This document shows positions 1-7,117 of a stretch of DNA of 26,768 nucleotides, in pieces. The stretch lies in contig JALQWD010000121.1 in assembly GCA_023260175.1 (NCBI GenBank), positions 1 to 26,768 on the forward strand, given 5' to 3'. The stretch's first letter is position 1; each line of letters starts with the position of its first letter. Source of the stretch: Candidatus Nanopelagicaceae bacterium. Lineage in GTDB: Bacteria > Actinomycetota > Actinomycetes > Nanopelagicales > Nanopelagicaceae. Under the pieces are notes generated by a model that searched no databases, had not been told where the DNA came from, and worked only from the letters and a program-made list of their open reading frames with translations. The translations under genes were made by a program, and so were the position numbers.

Positions 1-412
1 AAAGATGACAGGTCGCATGCTTAATGAACGCCTTGGCAAGATCCACTTCTGGACATTGTTCTTTGGTTTCCACTTAACATTCTTGGTTCAGCACTGGTTA
101 GGAATTAAGGGCATGTCTCGTCGTTACGCTGACTATCTCTCAACAGATGGATTCACTACGATGAACATGATCTCAACCGTCGGCTCATTCCTATTGGCGC
201 TTTCAATGATTCCTTGGTTTATAAATCTTTGGATTACACGCAAGTCTCCAAAGGTCGAGGTAAATGATCCTTGGGGTTATGGCCAATCACTTGAGTGGGC
301 AACTACATGTCCACCACCACGTCATAACTTCTTCTCAATGCCACGTATTCGTTCAGAGCGTCCAGCTTGGGATGTTAATCATCCAGAAGCTCCGATTGAA
401 AGGCTGCACTAA
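1..412 (+). CDS. ctaD: Cytochrome c oxidase subunit I, C-terminal part (5' truncated)
   Basis: This is the C-terminal end of the catalytic subunit of the aa3-type terminal oxidase, which reduces oxygen to water and pumps protons in the cytoplasmic membrane. The window starts inside the gene, and the first complete codon is at base 2. The visible 136 residues contain the K-x-TGRMLNE segment and the long hydrophobic helix around [20 protein letters not shown]. Another transmembrane helix follows, then a polar tail with the [15 protein letters not shown] stretch that marks the end of haem-copper oxidase subunit I. The haem and CuB histidines lie upstream of the window and cannot be checked. ctaF begins two bases after the stop codon, so the two genes are cotranscribed. 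The family assignment is certain; only the truncation limits it. Confidence 0.95.
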   Translation, partial: KMTGRMLNERLGKIHFWTLFFGFHLTFLVQHWLGIKGMSRRYADYLSTDGFTTMNMISTVGSFLLALSMIPWFINLWITRKSPKVEVNDPWGYGQSLEWATTCPPPRHNFFSMPRIRSERPAWDVNHPEAPIERLH

Positions 413-414
413 GC

Positions 415-816
415 ATGAAAACCTCTTGGGTTCTCTTTGGAGGCATTGGTCTCTTTTATGTTTTGATGGGTTCTATCTACGCAAGTATTGGTGGAGATCC
501 AGCAGGCATCGCATGCCTATTCCTTAGCGCGTCACTAGCTCTACTAGTAGCTTTCTATGTTTGGTTTACCCAGAAGAAGATTGGCGCAGTTCTTCCAGAA
601 GATAATTTAGAAGCTGAGATCGCGGATGGTGCAGGAGAACTTGGTTTCTATTCACCACATTCATGGTGGCCACTTGCACTTGCTGTAACCACAATTATGG
701 CTGGCTTAGGTCTAATTATTGGTTGGTGGCTAACCGCAATTGCGGTCGGCTTATTAATTATTTCAGTAATCGGATTTGTTACCGAATACGAACAGCCAGA
801 AGCAGCACATCACTAA
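415..816 (+). CDS. ctaF: Cytochrome c oxidase subunit IV, actinobacterial type
   Basis: This small integral membrane subunit belongs to the actinobacterial aa3 oxidase and stabilises the oxidase part of the bcc-aa3 supercomplex. The 133 residues form about four hydrophobic helices in two pairs (near 5-25, 30-52, 84-102 and 106-124). They are separated by a polar loop holding ADGAGELGFYSPHSWWP, a hallmark of CtaF. The length is normal for the family. The start is fixed by the two-base gap after the ctaD stop, and the gene ends just before a strong hairpin terminator. It closes the ctaD transcription unit. No oddities are seen. Confidence 0.93.
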   Translation: MKTSWVLFGGIGLFYVLMGSIYASIGGDPAGIACLFLSASLALLVAFYVWFTQKKIGAVLPEDNLEAEIADGAGELGFYSPHSWWPLALAVTTIMAGLGLIIGWWLTAIAVGLLIISVIGFVTEYEQPEAAHH

Positions 817-826
817 ATTCAATTAC

Positions 827-857
827 AAAAAAGCCCTCCTTGCGGAGGGCTTTTTTT
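827..857. terminator. Bidirectional intrinsic terminator between ctaF and the PAP2 gene
   Basis: A 7-bp perfect stem (GCCCTCC at 833-839, GGAGGGC at 844-850) closes a 4-base loop. It is followed by seven T on the plus strand (851-857) and preceded by six A (827-832), which become a T run on the minus strand. It should therefore end both ctaF transcription and the converging PAP2 transcript. The PAP2 stop codon lies inside the T run. Confidence 0.9.
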
Positions 858-1386
858 ATGAGCGTAGAGCTCTTAAACGTTGCTCTTTTGTTAATTTATG
901 AATCGACCATGAGGTAGCAGCTCCGATAATCAGACCTGCCACAATATCGGCCGGGTAGTGGATACCGGCACCGATACGTGCAATGCCGCTAAGGATTGCA
1001 AGTACAAAAAGAAGTCGACCGAAATTATGGTTTCTAAACCAGAGCGCTACAGCAATTGCGACCATAACTGTGGTGTGGTGCGATGGAAACCCTCCATCAG
1101 CATCATGGGGAATTAGAAGAGTAATCTCTTTGGAAGCAACAAAAGGTCTAGAACGATCAATTAATTTAGAGAGCATTTCGCTGATTACAACTGCAGCTCC
1201 GATTGGTGCGGCTAATGTGTATATGAAATCTAGGGCCATCAATTTAACGCGACCCATGTGATGGCCTACCACCCAGCCGATACCTGCAATCAGGATGATG
1301 TAAACCATCCAATCAGAGAAGAGAGGCAGAGCGCCTGAGATATGAGCAGCTAAACCATTTAGCCAGATTGCAATCGATGTATCCAT
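856..1386 (-). CDS. PAP2-family membrane phosphatase (BcrC/undecaprenyl-PP phosphatase-like)
   Basis: This 176-residue integral membrane protein has the three signature regions of type 2 phosphatidic acid phosphatases: KLIDRSRPF (a K-x5-RP form of motif 1, one residue shorter than the usual K-x6-RP), FPSHHT (motif 2, PSGH-like), and ARIGAGIHYPAD (motif 3, R-x5-H-x3-D). The catalytic histidines should be those in PSHH and IHYPAD. The short length, about five to six helices and the lack of extra domains suggest an undecaprenyl-diphosphate or lipid phosphatase of the BcrC type acting at the outer membrane face. The true substrate cannot be read from sequence. The start is supported by a -10-like TAAACT seven bases before the ATG. 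The gene sits alone between two terminators. Confidence 0.85.
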   Translation of the reverse strand: MDTSIAIWLNGLAAHISGALPLFSDWMVYIILIAGIGWVVGHHMGRVKLMALDFIYTLAAPIGAAVVISEMLSKLIDRSRPFVASKEITLLIPHDADGGFPSHHTTVMVAIAVALWFRNHNFGRLLFVLAILSGIARIGAGIHYPADIVAGLIIGAATSWSIHKLTKEQRLRALRS

Positions 1387-1393
1387 GGCGTGA

Positions 1394-1399
1394 AGTTTA
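1394..1399 (-). promoter_or_regulatory. Leaderless -10-like element for the PAP2 gene
   Basis: TAAACT (minus strand) ends seven bases before the ATG at 1386. It follows directly after the terminator T run of the qcrB operon, so it is the most economical explanation for how this gene is transcribed. Confidence 0.5.
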
Positions 1400-1404
1400 T
1401 AATC

Positions 1405-1445
1405 AAAAAAGAAACCCCTTAGCGATTAACTAAGGGGTTTCTTTT
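1405..1445. terminator. Intrinsic terminator of the ctaE-qcrCAB operon
   Basis: An 11-bp perfect inverted repeat (1411-1421 with 1431-1441, arms GAAACCCCTTA and TAAGGGGTTTC) encloses a 9-base loop. On the minus strand it is followed by six T (complement of 1405-1410), 13 bases after the qcrB stop region. Plus-strand TTTT at 1442-1445 could make it work weakly in the other direction. Confidence 0.9.
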
Positions 1446-1457
1446 GTATTTCTATTA

Positions 1458-3044
1458 TTAGTGGTGCGAACCATCTTCTAGTTCGTGGGCAGTTGGCTTT
1501 GCAATTTGAACTGCATTTGAAGCAGACCAATTGGCGCGTAGCTTTGATAGCAACTTGCCTGGACGGCTTACGCCATTTGCATCATATTCTGGAATCTCAA
1601 GCGCACCAGGTTGTTCGTGCGAAGTAAGAGTCCAGATCTCTTCCTTGGATAGTGGTTCATGAACTTCAACGAATTCACCGTGCGGCAAGCGAACCAAACG
1701 ACCAGTTTCGCGACCATGTAGAACCAAGTCACGATCAGCGCGCTGTAGTGACAAACAGATTCGCTTTGTAACAAAGAAAGTGATGATAGGAAGAACAATG
1801 ATTCCAATTCTTGAGAACCACATAATGTGATTAATAGAAGAAGAGAAGTGGGTTGCAATCAAGTCGTTACCACCATTTAGAAGTGCAATAAAGAAGAACA
1901 TCATTACTGCAGCGCCGATGGCTGTGCGATTTGGAACGTTTCTTGGACGATCCAATAGGTGATGCTCGCGCTTATCGCCAGTGATCCAACTTTCGATCCA
2001 TGGATAAAGTGCCATTGGAGTAAAGATCAAACCTGGAACGATCAAACCTGGAAGCAAAATGTTCCAAGAGATTGTGTGTCCAAGTAAGTGTGTTTCTAGT
2101 GGCGGCGCCATACGAACCAGACCATCAATCCAACCCATGTAGAAGTCTGGTTGTGAACCAGCAGAGATCTGACCTGGAGTGTATGGACCATAGAGCCAGA
2201 TTGGGTTAATTGATGCCACTGCAGCAAGTAGCGCAGTAATACCAAACACTACGAAGAAGAAGCCGCCAGCTTTTGCCATATAGATAGGCATTAGCGGATA
2301 ACCAACTACATTCTTTTCGGTGCGACCTGGACCTGGATACTGAGTGTGCTTCTGGTACCAGACCAACATTAAGTGCGCGGTAATTAGCGCCAAGAAAATT
2401 CCTGGCAATAACAAGACGTGCACTGTGTAGATACGTGGAATAAACGCTTCACCAGGGAATGGTCCGCCAAAGATAAAGAATGCAAGGTAACTACCAACCA
2501 CAGGGAAAGCTTGAATGATGGCTTCAGTAATGCGGATACCAGTTCCAGAGAGTAGATCATCAGGAAGTGAGTAACCCAAGAAACCTTCAATGATTCCTAG
2601 TGTCAATAATCCAATACCGATAACCCAGTTAAACTCACGTGGCTTGCGGAACGCTCCAGTAAAGAAGACTCGCAACATGTGCAGAATCATTCCGGCCATG
2701 AAAATTAAAGCAGCCCAGTGGTGAATTTGGCGCATTAACAAACCACCGCGTACATCAAATGAGATGTGAAGCGCTGATTCATATGCCGCAGACATCTTCA
2801 AACCTTTAAGCGGTTCGTAAGAGCCGTTGTAAATAACTTCCTTTGAAGATGGATCGAACCAGAATGTAAGGAAAGTACCTGTAGCAAGAAGAATGATGAA
2901 TGAGTAGAGAACGATTTCGCCAAGTAAGAATGACCAGTGATCAGGGAAGACCTTTGTAAGGTTCTTCTTCATCCACTTTGCTGCGCCTGTGCGCTCGTCT
3001 ACAAAGTTAGCAACTACTGCTGGAACTTTTTCTTTTGCACTCAT
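1458..3044 (-). CDS. qcrB: Cytochrome bc1 complex cytochrome b subunit
   Basis: This is the membrane core of menaquinol:cytochrome c reductase; it binds two b haems and both quinone sites. It has 528 residues, the long actinobacterial form with a C-terminal cytoplasmic extension. One haem-ligand helix carries RQIHHWAALIFMAGMILHMLR, read here as RQIHHW...LHMLR. The partner helix carries YTVHVLLLPG...TAHLMLVW. Together these give two histidine pairs. The Qo motif is PDFY in QPDFYMGWIDG, the form usual in actinobacteria in place of PEWY. It is the last gene of the ctaE operon. Its ATG overlaps the qcrA stop by four bases (ATGA), which indicates translational coupling, and a strong terminator follows. 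Confidence 0.97.
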   Translation of the reverse strand: MSAKEKVPAVVANFVDERTGAAKWMKKNLTKVFPDHWSFLLGEIVLYSFIILLATGTFLTFWFDPSSKEVIYNGSYEPLKGLKMSAAYESALHISFDVRGGLLMRQIHHWAALIFMAGMILHMLRVFFTGAFRKPREFNWVIGIGLLTLGIIEGFLGYSLPDDLLSGTGIRITEAIIQAFPVVGSYLAFFIFGGPFPGEAFIPRIYTVHVLLLPGIFLALITAHLMLVWYQKHTQYPGPGRTEKNVVGYPLMPIYMAKAGGFFFVVFGITALLAAVASINPIWLYGPYTPGQISAGSQPDFYMGWIDGLVRMAPPLETHLLGHTISWNILLPGLIVPGLIFTPMALYPWIESWITGDKREHHLLDRPRNVPNRTAIGAAVMMFFFIALLNGGNDLIATHFSSSINHIMWFSRIGIIVLPIITFFVTKRICLSLQRADRDLVLHGRETGRLVRLPHGEFVEVHEPLSKEEIWTLTSHEQPGALEIPEYDANGVSRPGKLLSKLRANWSASNAVQIAKPTAHELEDGSHH

Positions 3045-4036
3045 TTGCTATCACGCTCCCAGAAGCTTGGACCGACCGGTTCGGTGAATGGTTGCTTTGC
3101 TACTAAATAACCTTCAGCATCTACAGTGATCGCTAACTGTGGAAGTGGGCGAGCAGCTGGACCGAAAATAACTTTTGCTGCACGAGTAACATCGAATGTT
3201 GATTGATGGCATGGGCAGAGCAAGTGATGTGTCTGCTGTTCATATAAAGCAACCGCGCAACCCATGTGAGAACAGATCTTTGAGAAAGCGATGATGCCTT
3301 CATGTGTCCATGAAAGACGCTCTGCATCCAAATTGAAATCTTCGGTACGAAGACGAATCAAGAGAACTGGATCCTTCGCAGTGTTGTTAAGTGTGCGATG
3401 TTCGCCGGGAGCAAGCTCTGGCATTGTCTGAACCACTGCACCAACCTCAAGGTCAGAAACCTTGATTGGACGATCGCCTGGATCTGTAACTAAACGAGTT
3501 CCGGCCTTCCAAGAAGTTGTTTCTAGCTGCTTCTTTGGAAGAGGACCTAAATCGCGAAGCATCATGATTGGTGCGATGCCTACTAAGCCAAGTGCTGCAC
3601 CAAGCGTGCGCTTAATAAGTGGACGGCGACCGATACCAGCTGCTGAACCTTGTGTCTTAACGGTCTCAACAAAATCACGACGATCTTCATCAGATGAACG
3701 GAATTCATGTCGATGCGCAATCACTTCATTATCTGGCATTAGTTGACGTGCCCAAGCGATTGCACCAATTCCGATGAATAGGAAAGCGCCGCTAAAGCAG
3801 AGACCAAGAAGAAGTTGTTGCACATTCATGTCGCCAAGAATTGGGATGAATGTGTAAACATCTGGCTTGATCCAGACGTATGAATAAACGAAACCAATTG
3901 TTGAAATAGCAGAGAGAATAAATAGCGAAGCTACTTGACGCTCAGCACGTTTTTCAGCTTTTGGATCAACATCGGTTTGGCGATGTGCATGCTCCGGTAG
4001 ACCCGGATTCTCAATTGGATTTAGGTCTTTGCTCAC
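3041..4036 (-). CDS. qcrA: Rieske iron-sulfur subunit of cytochrome bc1 complex
   Basis: This subunit carries electrons from menaquinol to cytochrome cc through a [2Fe-2S] cluster. It has 331 residues with three membrane helices (about 35-53, 73-95 and 143-161), as is typical of actinobacterial QcrA, which differs from the single-helix mitochondrial form. The cluster motifs are CSHMGC (residues 255-260) and CPCHQS (274-279). Ligands are C255, H257, C274 and H277, with C260 and C276 placed for the disulfide. The start codon is GTG (complement of CAC at 4034-4036), one base after the qcrC stop. The gene overlaps qcrB by four bases. A twin-arginine-like GRRPLIKRT precedes the third helix, as known for this family. 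Confidence 0.97.
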   Translation of the reverse strand: MSKDLNPIENPGLPEHAHRQTDVDPKAEKRAERQVASLFILSAISTIGFVYSYVWIKPDVYTFIPILGDMNVQQLLLGLCFSGAFLFIGIGAIAWARQLMPDNEVIAHRHEFRSSDEDRRDFVETVKTQGSAAGIGRRPLIKRTLGAALGLVGIAPIMMLRDLGPLPKKQLETTSWKAGTRLVTDPGDRPIKVSDLEVGAVVQTMPELAPGEHRTLNNTAKDPVLLIRLRTEDFNLDAERLSWTHEGIIAFSKICSHMGCAVALYEQQTHHLLCPCHQSTFDVTRAAKVIFGPAARPLPQLAITVDAEGYLVAKQPFTEPVGPSFWERDSK

Positions 4037-4037
4037 G

Positions 4038-4829
4038 TTATCTCGCCTTCGATGCTAACCAGACTGCTACACCAATTAGCAATCCAAGTCCGACAATCCA
4101 TCCGAATAAACCTTCTGTTACCGGACCAACGCGACCAAGTGAAATTCCACCCTGTGGCTTCTCTTGTTCCGCATTCTTGATGTACTTGATGATAGAAAGT
4201 TTCTCTTCAGGAGTTAATGTTTTATCTGAGAAAACTGGCATTGATTGTGGACCAGTAATCATCGCTTCATAAATATGAACAGCGTCAACGCCCATAAGAG
4301 TTGGCGCGTACTTGCCTTGAGTTAGCGCTCCACCTTGGCCAGAGAAGTTGTGGCACATCGCGCAGTTAGTTCGGAAAAGTTCGCCACCCTCTGCAACGCT
4401 GCCATCGCGTTCGTAATTTAACTCTTCTTCAGTTGGAATCGCTGGGCCAGTGGCTAACGAAGCAACATAGGCAGCAAGCGCTGCAGTCTCTTCAGCGTTG
4501 TATTTAGGGGTTTTACGCATGGCCTGAACTGACATATCAGCCATCGGCATGCGGCCGGTTCCAACTTGGAAATCTACAGATGCAGCGCCGACACCAATTA
4601 GTGAAGGTGCAATATCAGAGCCTTCGGCATTAAGACCATGGCATGAAGAGCAACCTTTAAGGAAAAGTTGCTTACCTTCTTCGATCTGCGCAGAGCGAGC
4701 AGCCGGAGTTGGCTGCGCAGTGTTCTCAGCTGATGCCGAGAACGCGCTAAAAGTAGAACCAGTTGCTACAAGTGCAAGAAGCAAAAGAACTGGTGATGCG
4801 AAACGTGCTTTGCGAAAACGCGAAATCAT
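4038..4829 (-). CDS. qcrC: Diheme cytochrome cc subunit of bc1 complex
   Basis: QcrC passes electrons directly from the Rieske protein to cytochrome c oxidase, replacing a soluble cytochrome c. The 263 residues show an N-terminal signal/anchor helix (about 12-33). Two c-type haem motifs follow, CSSCH (60-64) and CAMCH (156-160), with candidate axial methionines in GRMPM and PQSMPVF. A C-terminal anchor helix lies near 241-259. The duplicated cytochrome fold is the known hallmark of actinobacterial QcrC. A Shine-Dalgarno-like AGGA lies about ten bases before the ATG. It is preceded by ctaE (24-base gap) and followed by qcrA (1-base gap), all in one operon. Confidence 0.97.
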   Translation of the reverse strand: MISRFRKARFASPVLLLLALVATGSTFSAFSASAENTAQPTPAARSAQIEEGKQLFLKGCSSCHGLNAEGSDIAPSLIGVGAASVDFQVGTGRMPMADMSVQAMRKTPKYNAEETAALAAYVASLATGPAIPTEEELNYERDGSVAEGGELFRTNCAMCHNFSGQGGALTQGKYAPTLMGVDAVHIYEAMITGPQSMPVFSDKTLTPEEKLSIIKYIKNAEQEKPQGGISLGRVGPVTEGLFGWIVGLGLLIGVAVWLASKAR

Positions 4830-4853
4830 CTTTTTCTATTCCTATTCTTTTAC

Positions 4854-5486
4854 TTACTTAATTAGATAGATAGCAGAGAAGAGTGCGATCCAAACTACGT
4901 CAACGAAGTGCCAGTAGTAAGAGACCACTATTGCGGTTGTTGCTTGTGAATGACCGAAGCGACGCGCCTTCGCAACACGGATCATCACAATTAAGAACGC
5001 TAGAAGACCGCCGGTTACGTGAAGTCCGTGGAAACCGGTAGCTAAATAGAAGACAGAGCCATATGCGTTAGAAGAAAGAGTTAAACCTTCTTCTACTAAC
5101 GATGCATATTCGTAAACCTGTCCACCAATAAAGAATGCGCCCATTAAGAATGTAAGAGTGAACCACTCGCGCATTCCCCACTTACCAATTTGAAGTAGTG
5201 AACCAGTTCGTTTTGGCTGAAAGCGCTCTGCAGCAAAGACGCCGAACTGGCAAGTCACTGAAGAGAGAACCAAAACTGTGGTGTTGATTGCTGCAAATGG
5301 AATGTTGAGAATCGAGGTCGATTCAAACCAAATATCTGGACCTTGAACTGCGCGAGTAGTGAAGTACATAGCGAAGAGCGCAGCGAAGAACATTAGTTCG
5401 GATGAGAGCCAAACAATTGTTCCAACTGCGACCAGATTTGGACGATTGACCTTGTGGGAACTCAAGGCATTAGACGCGTTAGACAT
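4854..5486 (-). CDS. ctaE: Cytochrome c oxidase subunit III
   Basis: This is subunit III of the aa3 oxidase, a membrane protein with about five helices that supports proton pumping and stability. From the chosen start it has 210 residues beginning [12 protein letters not shown]. Recognisable family motifs are [18 protein letters not shown] residues ([12 protein letters not shown]) and, near the C terminus, [13 protein letters not shown]. The open frame extends upstream to an ATG at 5555. That extension is charged, unlike the family's N terminus, and the ATG at 5486 has a -10-like GATAAT seven bases upstream, so I prefer 5486. It leads the operon ctaE-qcrC-qcrA-qcrB, and this order is conserved in mycobacteria. 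Confidence 0.95.
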   Translation of the reverse strand: MSNASNALSSHKVNRPNLVAVGTIVWLSSELMFFAALFAMYFTTRAVQGPDIWFESTSILNIPFAAINTTVLVLSSVTCQFGVFAAERFQPKRTGSLLQIGKWGMREWFTLTFLMGAFFIGGQVYEYASLVEEGLTLSSNAYGSVFYLATGFHGLHVTGGLLAFLIVMIRVAKARRFGHSQATTAIVVSYYWHFVDVVWIALFSAIYLIK

Positions 5487-5493
5487 GGTGCGA

Positions 5494-5499
5494 ATTATC
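5494..5499 (-). promoter_or_regulatory. Leaderless -10-like element for the ctaE-qcrCAB operon
   Basis: GATAAT on the minus strand ends seven bases before the ATG at 5486. It supports that start codon and places transcription initiation at or next to the ATG. Confidence 0.5.
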
Positions 5500-5571
5500 G
5501 CGGAAAACACGCTCAAACTCACATCTTTCGAGCGAAAAATCGATGGAATTAGCACTCAATCTAGGTGAAAC

Positions 5572-5590
5572 GGCTCACCCATTTTGAGCC
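5572..5590. promoter_or_regulatory. Inverted repeat in the ctaE / receiver-protein intergenic region
   Basis: GGCTCA (5572-5577) and TGAGCC (5585-5590) form a perfect 6-bp inverted repeat around seven bases. It sits in the 150-base gap between two divergent leaderless starts. It could be an operator, but no known family consensus is recognised, and a 6-bp repeat can arise by chance. Confidence 0.25.
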
Positions 5591-5624
5591 TAAAAATCGG
5601 TCGGCTTGAGCGCCTTTTCGGTCA

Positions 5625-5630
5625 TAGAAT
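5625..5630 (+). promoter_or_regulatory. Leaderless -10-like element for the receiver-like gene and trpD
   Basis: TAGAAT ends six bases before the ATG at 5637. It is a close match to the actinobacterial TAnnnT -10 hexamer at leaderless spacing. Confidence 0.55.
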
Positions 5631-5636
5631 TACGCC

Positions 5637-6047
5637 ATGACCGCACGCGTTGTTATCTATTCAGATGATTCAGATGTTCGCGCCGCCATCAAGGCAGCCC
5701 TAGGTTCAAAGCTCGCTTCAGACCTGCCAATCGAAACCACTGAATTCGCAACCGCAGATGCGATGCGCCAATACATCGACCTGACCGACGCAAAGGGCCA
5801 GGTTCGAGCAGATCTATTTATTTTGGATGGCGAAGCAGCCCCTGAAGGCGGGCTTGGCGTAGCGCGTCAATTGAAGGATGAAGTTTTCAATTGCCCACCT
5901 GTTGTAGTCCTAATAGCGCGTCAATCTGATTCATGGTTAGCAGCATGGTCACGCGCTGAAGCTTCATTACAACATCCGATTGATGCTTTTGCTCTGGCTA
6001 AGACAGCCGCCGAACTTCTACGTGCGCGCTTGTTAGCAAACGCTTAA
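5637..6047 (+). CDS. Degenerate receiver-domain (CheY-like) protein
   Basis: A 136-residue soluble protein that reads as a single receiver domain with no output domain. The acidic pair is D10-D11 in YSDDSD, and the probable phosphoacceptor is D64 in FILDGEAAPEGG. The other switch residues look altered. The usual Thr/Ser after beta-4 is Ala in VVLIARQ, and the invariant Lys before Pro is His in LQHPID (H113). It may therefore be a pseudo-receiver, or be switched by something other than phosphorylation. No histidine kinase lies nearby. It is divergent from ctaE and lies 32 bases upstream of trpD, probably on one transcript. The receiver fold is likely; its function is unknown. Confidence 0.7.
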   Translation: MTARVVIYSDDSDVRAAIKAALGSKLASDLPIETTEFATADAMRQYIDLTDAKGQVRADLFILDGEAAPEGGLGVARQLKDEVFNCPPVVVLIARQSDSWLAAWSRAEASLQHPIDAFALAKTAAELLRARLLANA

Positions 6048-6079
6048 CTCGCAAGCTATCAATCATTAGGAGCGCGTAA

Positions 6080-7117
6080 ATGTCTTGGGATCGCGCCTTT
6101 GAATTACTCGATAATTATTTGGATTTACCTGCCGAATTAGTCCGCGAAATTATGCGCGATATTTTGGAAGGTCGAGCAAACCCAGATAATTTAAAGCGAT
6201 TCTTGCTAGCCCTAAAAGAGAAGGGCGAAACTTCAGACGAGGTTGGCGCACTTGTAGCTGAAATGTACGAACATTCAGCGCCGATAAATATTTCTCAACG
6301 CGCGGTAGACATTGTTGGCACCGGTGGCGACAAGATGAATACCATCAATATTTCAACGATGTCTGCCATAGTTGCTGCAGCAGCTGGCGCGGTTGTCGTG
6401 AAACATGGAAATCGCGCTGCATCTTCAAAGTCTGGTTCGGCTGATTTACTTGAAGCTCTTGGTGTTGCGATTAATTTGGATGGCAAGCTGGTTGAAGCTT
6501 GTGTTGATGAGCTGCGAATTGGATTCTGTTTCGCGCCAAATTTCCATCCTTCAATGCGCCATGCCGCGCCAGTTCGTAAGGAACTTGGCGTGCCAACGGT
6601 CTTTAATATTTTGGGTCCATTAGCAAATCCTGCGAAGCCAAAATCAGCCGCAATTGGAGTTGCCAATGATCGAATGCATTTGGTCATGGCGCAGGTGCTG
6701 GGTGATAGAGGCGTGGATGGCTTTGTTTTCCGCGGTGATGATGGACTTGATGAATTAACCCTCACAACTACAACTCAGGTTCTAACAATTGGAAATGGCG
6801 AAATTGAATCCGGTCTTATTGATCCGCCGAAATTTGGAATTCAGTACTCGCCAATTGAAAAGTTGGTAGGTGGCGAAGCTGACTTCAATGCGAAGATTGC
6901 GTTAGCAGTTTTTGCAGGCGAAAATGGCGCGCCGCGTGATGCGACTATCCTCAATGCTGCAGCTGCAATTGCCGCATATAACAATGACGCCGAACTTGAT
7001 TTAACTACTCGTTTCGAAGAGGGAATTGCAGCTGCTATTCAGGCAATTGATTCAGGGGCCGCTTCCGATTTACTTAATCGCTGGGCTAAATTAACTCAAG
7101 CGTTAGTTAAATCGTAA
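6080..7117 (+). CDS. trpD: Anthranilate phosphoribosyltransferase
   Basis: This enzyme transfers phosphoribose from PRPP to anthranilate, the second step of tryptophan synthesis from chorismate, in the cytoplasm. The 345 residues are a normal family length. The PRPP-binding GTGGD lies at residues 80-84. NISTMSAIVAAAAG and the glycine/lysine-rich KHGNRAASSKSGSADLLEALG region follow, then HPSMRHAAPVRKELG and NILGPLANPA, all diagnostic of TrpD. The start has an AGGAG Shine-Dalgarno site eight bases upstream, as expected for an internal operon gene. No other trp genes are adjacent, as in mycobacteria, where trpD also lies near ctaE. The last 22 bases overlap the convergent gene. Confidence 0.96.
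   Translation: MSWDRAFELLDNYLDLPAELVREIMRDILEGRANPDNLKRFLLALKEKGETSDEVGALVAEMYEHSAPINISQRAVDIVGTGGDKMNTINISTMSAIVAAAAGAVVVKHGNRAASSKSGSADLLEALGVAINLDGKLVEACVDELRIGFCFAPNFHPSMRHAAPVRKELGVPTVFNILGPLANPAKPKSAAIGVANDRMHLVMAQVLGDRGVDGFVFRGDDGLDELTLTTTTQVLTIGNGEIESGLIDPPKFGIQYSPIEKLVGGEADFNAKIALAVFAGENGAPRDATILNAAAAIAAYNNDAELDLTTRFEEGIAAAIQAIDSGAASDLLNRWAKLTQALVKS

Noticed and set aside
5487..5555. Longer ctaE start at 5555
   Set aside because: The extra 23 residues are unlike CtaE N termini, and the ATG at 5486 has a GATAAT element at leaderless spacing.
6295..6765. 156-residue open frame on the minus strand inside trpD
   Set aside because: It lies wholly within the well-supported trpD gene, has low-complexity Ser/Pro/Ala composition and no family motifs; it is a shadow frame.
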